DNA of 64,000 nucleotides, taken from assembly GCA_958428365.1 (NCBI GenBank), contig CAUAFT010000001.1, positions 1-64,000 on the forward strand, in the 5' to 3' direction. Position 1 is the stretch's first letter; the number at the start of each line of letters is the position of its first letter. The notes under the pieces were generated by a model. It had not been told where the DNA came from. It did no database searches and was given only the letters and a program-made list of their open reading frames with translations. A program made the position numbers and the translations under genes. Shown one piece after another: positions 61,975 through 64,000 of this stretch. Source of the stretch: an uncultured Lachnospiraceae bacterium (GTDB lineage Bacteria > Bacillota > Clostridia > Lachnospirales > Lachnospiraceae).

Positions 61975-62787
61975 CTACTCTTCTTCTGTCGGTGAACTGT
62001 ACGAATTATAGATCTTGATCTCAACCCGTCGATTCATCGCTCTTCCCTCCGCTGTGGAATTATCCGCCACAGGAACATAGGCTCCGCGGCCGGAAGATTT
62101 CAGATACCCCGGATTCAGATCCGTTATACTTCTGATATAGTCCGCCACCGTAAGGGCTCTGTACATGGACAGGACATCGTTGTTTTCATATTTATCCGTA
62201 TGGATCGGCACATTGTCCGTATGTCCCTCGATCTCTATAATATTCTGATCGTATTTTCCAAGGATCGCTCCGATCTTATCCACCAGAGGATAGGCGTCTT
62301 CCCGGATATCGGCGGAACCCGAATCGAACAGTAAGGCTCCATTCAGAGTGATCAGGACATACTGGGCATTGAAATCAACCTCCACCTGATCCTGGATCCC
62401 CTGCTCCTTTGCCTGCTGTTCCACTTCCTCCGCCATTTGTTCCGATTCTGCCAGAGCTTTCTCCTCGTATTCTTCCTCAATGGACTTATCCTCTTCATCC
62501 TCCTCTGCGGAAGAATTGGCTTCTTCTTTATAGAACTGATCCAAAAATTCCAACTGGCTGACCCCGGCTGAGATCATCTGCCCCTCTCCCACAGAAGAAC
62601 CTCCTGAGGGCAGGATGCTGAAACTGCTCTGCAGCGAAGCAATCACCATTTCAAACTTCTCTGCATCCACGGTAGACATAGAGAACAGAAGCACGAAAAA
62701 GCACAGCAGCAGATTCATCAGATCACTAAAGGTTGTCATCCATGCCGGCGAACCCTTCGGCGGTTCTTCAGGCTTCTTCTTTGCCAC
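61975..62787 (-). CDS. motB: Flagellar stator protein MotB
   Basis: The 270-residue protein has one membrane helix with the ion-binding Asp in TTFSDLMNLLLCFFVLLF, an unusually acidic linker (about 85-135) and an OmpA-type peptidoglycan-binding domain (IEIEGHTDNVPIHT, NRRVEIKI). Its start overlaps the motA stop by one base. Confidence 0.95.
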   Translation of the reverse strand: MAKKKPEEPPKGSPAWMTTFSDLMNLLLCFFVLLFSMSTVDAEKFEMVIASLQSSFSILPSGGSSVGEGQMISAGVSQLEFLDQFYKEEANSSAEEDEEDKSIEEEYEEKALAESEQMAEEVEQQAKEQGIQDQVEVDFNAQYVLITLNGALLFDSGSADIREDAYPLVDKIGAILGKYDQNIIEIEGHTDNVPIHTDKYENNDVLSMYRALTVADYIRSITDLNPGYLKSSGRGAYVPVADNSTAEGRAMNRRVEIKIYNSYSSPTEEE

Positions 62788-63596
62788 TATTCTTCACCTC
62801 CGCCTCCTCTGCCGTCAGCAGAAAATGTCTCTCTGACTGCCGGAGATAAGAATGATTTCAGTTTTTCCTCTATTACTCGCGGATTTTCTCCTGCCTGAAT
62901 GGACAAAAGACCTTCCACTGTAACTTCCTTCAACATGATTTCTGTTGCGTTCATAGATTTTAATTTTTCCACTGTCGGGCTGCAAAGCCAGTTCGCAATC
63001 AGGGAACCATACAGGGTCGTAATCAACGCAACTGCCATCTGAGGACCGATGGATGACGGATCATCCAGCTTATTTAACATATTGATCAAACCGATCAGGG
63101 TTCCGATCATACCCCATGCCGGTCCCAACTCAGCCCATTTCTCCCACACGCCGATTACCTTCTTATGCCGATCTTCAATACAGACCAGATCCGTCTCCAG
63201 GATTCCCCGGACCAGCTCCGGATCCGTACCGTCCACGACCAGCATGACACCTTTTTTCAAAAAAGCATCTTCAATGCCTGACGCTGCCTCCTCTAACGCA
63301 AGTAATCCTTCTTTTCGGGCTATATTTGACAGATTAATGATATTCTTGATCACTTCTCCTGCATCCGCCGTCTCGTTCTTAAAAATATGACGGATACCCT
63401 TTAACCCGTTGATGAAATCCGGCAATTGATTTGACATCAAAACGCCGGCAATTGATCCTCCGAACGTGATAAAGAATGACGGTACATCGACGAAGCTTCC
63501 GAATGCTGCCGTACCGCCGCTGGTTAAAATACCAACGATAACCATCACAATGCCGAGTATCATACCCACCAAAGATGCGATATTCAATGTGTCCAC
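62787..63596 (-). CDS. motA: Flagellar stator protein MotA
   Basis: The 269-residue protein has four membrane helices and a large cytoplasmic loop between helices 2 and 3. Family parts visible are SFVDVPSFFITFGGSIAGV, GPAWGMIGTLIGLINML and ALITTLYGSLIANWL. The start is a GTG (63596) with AGGG 5 nt upstream. It forms the stator with MotB. Confidence 0.95.
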   Translation of the reverse strand: MDTLNIASLVGMILGIVMVIVGILTSGGTAAFGSFVDVPSFFITFGGSIAGVLMSNQLPDFINGLKGIRHIFKNETADAGEVIKNIINLSNIARKEGLLALEEAASGIEDAFLKKGVMLVVDGTDPELVRGILETDLVCIEDRHKKVIGVWEKWAELGPAWGMIGTLIGLINMLNKLDDPSSIGPQMAVALITTLYGSLIANWLCSPTVEKLKSMNATEIMLKEVTVEGLLSIQAGENPRVIEEKLKSFLSPAVRETFSADGRGGGGEE

Positions 63597-63682
63597 CTAC
63601 CTATTCCCTAAAATTAACGACGATCGCAGTGAAAATTTTCCCCTTTTTTCTACACCGTTCGTCATAAAAAATCTTCATATTC

Positions 63683-63711
63683 ATCTTACTAGATTTTTCG
63701 TTTCTTGTCTA
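63683..63711 (-). promoter_or_regulatory. Possible sigma-A promoter before motA
   Basis: On the minus strand: TAGACA (63706-63711), 17-bp spacer, TAAGAT (63683-63688). Both boxes deviate from consensus. It would allow motAB and the rest to be read apart from upstream flagellar genes, which end in a hairpin at 63813-63851. Confidence 0.45.
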
Positions 63712-63812
63712 TCCTATTTAAAATAATTTTTTCGATATTTATGAAATATTTTGTAAAAATCATGCAAAATATCCCGCCTTAATTTTACACATTTTTTTCT
63801 TTTGCTTATACA

Positions 63813-63851
63813 AGATATAGGGGAACGGACCAAAGCCGTTCCCCTATATCT
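63813..63851 (-). terminator. Perfect 16-bp hairpin after flgE
   Basis: Arms AGATATAGGGGAACGG and its exact reverse complement flank a 7-nt loop, 20 bp after the flgE stop. The following minus-strand sequence (TGTATAAGC) is not U-rich, so it may slow or process the transcript rather than fully end it. Confidence 0.65.
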
Positions 63852-63870
63852 CTATTAATTTCTCTTTTCG

Positions 63871-64000
63871 TTATCGTTTCAGATTGATAAGTTCCTCTAA
63901 CATGGTGTCAGAAGTTGTAATGATTCTGGAGTTCGCCTGGAAACCTCTCTGGGTAACGATCATGTCCGTAAACTCCGTAGACAGATCCACGTTGGACATC
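63871..64000 (-). CDS. flgE: Flagellar hook protein FlgE, C-terminal end (partial)
   Basis: Only the last 43 codons are in the window: [20 protein letters not shown], then [17 protein letters not shown] and NLKR. This is the coiled C-terminal core segment of flagellar axial proteins, and the version with [14 protein letters not shown] fits the hook protein FlgE best. FlgG is the alternative. The gene continues beyond 64000. Confidence 0.85.
   Translation of the reverse strand, partial: MSNVDLSTEFTDMIVTQRGFQANSRIITTSDTMLEELINLKR

Overview
The window comes from a motile, low-to-medium GC Firmicute of the class Clostridia, most likely a Lachnospiraceae-type gut bacterium. The reasons are strong purine-rich Shine-Dalgarno sites, sigma-A promoters, a Phe T-box, a Firmicute-type fla/che operon (FliY, FlhF/FlhG, CheC/CheD, DUF6115 and FapA at its end), and BspA-type LRR and InlB-repeat surface proteins. 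Every gene I can support is on the minus strand, so transcription runs from high to low coordinates.

Region by region. At 1-3.5 kb lie a broken IS30-type transposase, a small membrane-protein gene broken by two frameshifts, and an LRR/Ig-like/FN3 surface protein. At 3.7-13 kb is a compact Tad/Flp-like secretion operon behind a textbook sigma-A promoter. It holds three miniature pilin-like peptides, a CpaF/TadA-type ATPase, a fused TadB-TadC-like membrane platform, a TadE-like protein, two anchored accessory proteins and a large subtilase with InlB-type repeats. A PilZ gene lies just upstream. At 13-22 kb are queA, pheST with a T-box leader and a large palindrome, a BrkB/YihY protein and a SpoIID-domain protein. 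At 22-22.5 kb is a 6S RNA followed by an unusual array of about ten short degenerate repeats.

At 22.6-32.2 kb a six-gene nitrogen operon encodes two DUF1989 proteins, a 'urea' (probably guanidine) carboxylase, allophanate hydrolase, a PII-like protein and an APC permease. A LuxR-type regulator precedes it. At 32.4-39.2 kb is an AT-rich accessory island with a YhcG/DUF1016 nuclease, a five-gene operon (HTH regulator, two-TM membrane protein, free-standing PEP-synthase-type ATP-grasp protein, free-standing phosphohistidine swivel protein, HIT-like protein) and a broken large serine recombinase. The five-gene operon is the best candidate for an undescribed system.

From 39.3 kb to the end come rpsB-tsf and then a near-complete late part of the flagellar/chemotaxis operon (flgE end, motAB, fliLM, fliY, cheY, fliOPQR, flhBAFG, a PilZ brake protein, cheBAWCD, sigma-28, fapA, accessory genes). 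These supply the export gate, switch, stator, chemotaxis core and late-gene sigma factor of one flagellum.

All calls rest on reading motifs and translations by eye. No database search was run.
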